Shown in pieces: positions 5,003 through 5,400 of a stretch of 5,400 nucleotides of DNA. The notes below the pieces were generated by a model, which did not search any database, was not told the DNA's origin, and was given only the letters and a program-made list of their open reading frames with translations. The position numbers were made by a program, and so were the translations under genes. Origin of the DNA: an uncultured Bacilli bacterium (lineage in GTDB: Bacteria; Bacillota_I; Bacilli_A; RF39; UBA660). The DNA is taken from the NCBI GenBank assembly GCA_934101235.1, contig CAKORH010000078.1, positions 1 through 5,400 on the forward strand. The letters are read 5' to 3'. The first letter of the stretch is position 1. Every line of letters starts with the position of its first letter.

Positions 5003-5400
5003 GCTGAAATAATATATGCTCTTAGAAACAATGATACTTTTGCTAAAAAAATAGCTAAAGAATTTGAAACCGCTGGACAAAATGTTAGAAAATATTATCA
5101 AAGAAGACTTCCGAGTAATCCCGCGAAAGATTATTACTATATAATGCGTGATACTCCTAATAATGAAACTGTTATTGTTGAGTATGGTTTTGCAGATTCC
5201 GATGGTGATGATGTTAATCAATTAAAAAATAATTGGGAAAACTTAGCTGAAGCTGTTACTAAGGCTATTGTGGAATATGTCGGAGGTAAATATATTGCTC
5301 CATCAGATTCAAATTACTATACAGTTAAAAGTGGTGATAGCCTATGGAGTATTTCTAGAAAATTTGGAGTAACAGTTAATGAACTGAAAGATGCTAATAA
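4982..5400 (+). pseudogene. N-acetylmuramoyl-L-alanine amidase (Amidase_3) with LysM repeat; 5' half missing, 3' end beyond window
   Basis: The frame opens after an in-frame TGA (4979-4981) and reads PSPGGDGAEIIYALRNND and on to the window end, about 139 codons. Homology to the C-terminal half of Amidase_3 enzymes is clear: GQNVRKYYQRRLPSNP, KDYYYIMRDTPNN, IVEYGF with the catalytic glutamate codon at 5180-5182, and DDVNQLKNNW. A LysM peptidoglycan-binding repeat starts near 5315 (YYTVKSGDSLWSISRKFGV). The N-terminal half with the zinc ligands (His, Glu, His) and the start codon is absent, so this piece cannot be an active hydrolase by itself. The first in-frame ATG lies in the middle of the domain and has no ribosome site. 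Amidase_3-LysM proteins are either host autolysins or prophage endolysins; the window does not say which. The break coincides with the end of the recombinase-linked cassette, suggesting insertional interruption rather than decay, and the visible frame is otherwise undamaged. Confidence 0.85.

Noticed and set aside
4962..5003. Self-splicing intron or IStron as the cause of the amidase interruption
   Set aside because: I saw no group I or II core elements or intron-type ORF near the junction. The linked serine recombinase explains the interruption better, though the left part is unseen.
4985..5221. Minus-strand 78-residue open frame
   Set aside because: It is antisense to the clear Amidase_3 homology and its composition is low-complexity Ile/Ser-rich, as expected of an antisense frame.

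Overview
The window is very AT-rich, with short A/T-biased codons, TAA stops at all three complete genes and strong Shine-Dalgarno sites. This points to a low-GC Bacillota genome, of the Clostridia or gut Erysipelotrichales/RF39 type. Tryptophan is read from TGG and no gene needs TGA as sense, so the standard code applies. Nothing in the sequence fixes the species.

Layout on the + strand. Positions 1-936 hold the C-terminal part of a large serine recombinase, cut by the window edge. Positions 937-1291 are a gene-free stretch packed with inverted repeats, a tandem 10-mer and, at its end, a perfect consensus sigma-A promoter overlaid by a 24-bp palindromic operator. Positions 1292-4961 are a tight three-gene operon. 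It encodes a helix-turn-helix/Fic adenylyltransferase, an SF1 (UvrD-like) helicase with a degenerate NERD-like nuclease domain, and a 221-residue DUF2290-like protein. From about 4982 to the window end runs the C-terminal half of an Amidase_3 cell-wall hydrolase followed by a LysM repeat. It has no start codon and no zinc-binding half.

The simplest reading is a small serine-recombinase mobile element that has inserted into an amidase/endolysin gene. The visible right junction lies about 20 bp after the last cargo gene, at a 22-bp palindrome (4981-5002). The left junction and the N-terminal half of the amidase should lie beyond the left edge. If so, the recombinase carries almost nothing but the Fic-helicase-DUF2290 cassette.

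The gene content looks like a compact anti-phage or toxin-like module. The first gene probably represses its own promoter through its helix-turn-helix domain and carries a built-in inhibitory motif on its Fic domain. The helicase and DUF2290-like genes are translationally coupled and are probably partners. The defence role, and the idea that excision restores the amidase, are inferences. No function has been demonstrated here.
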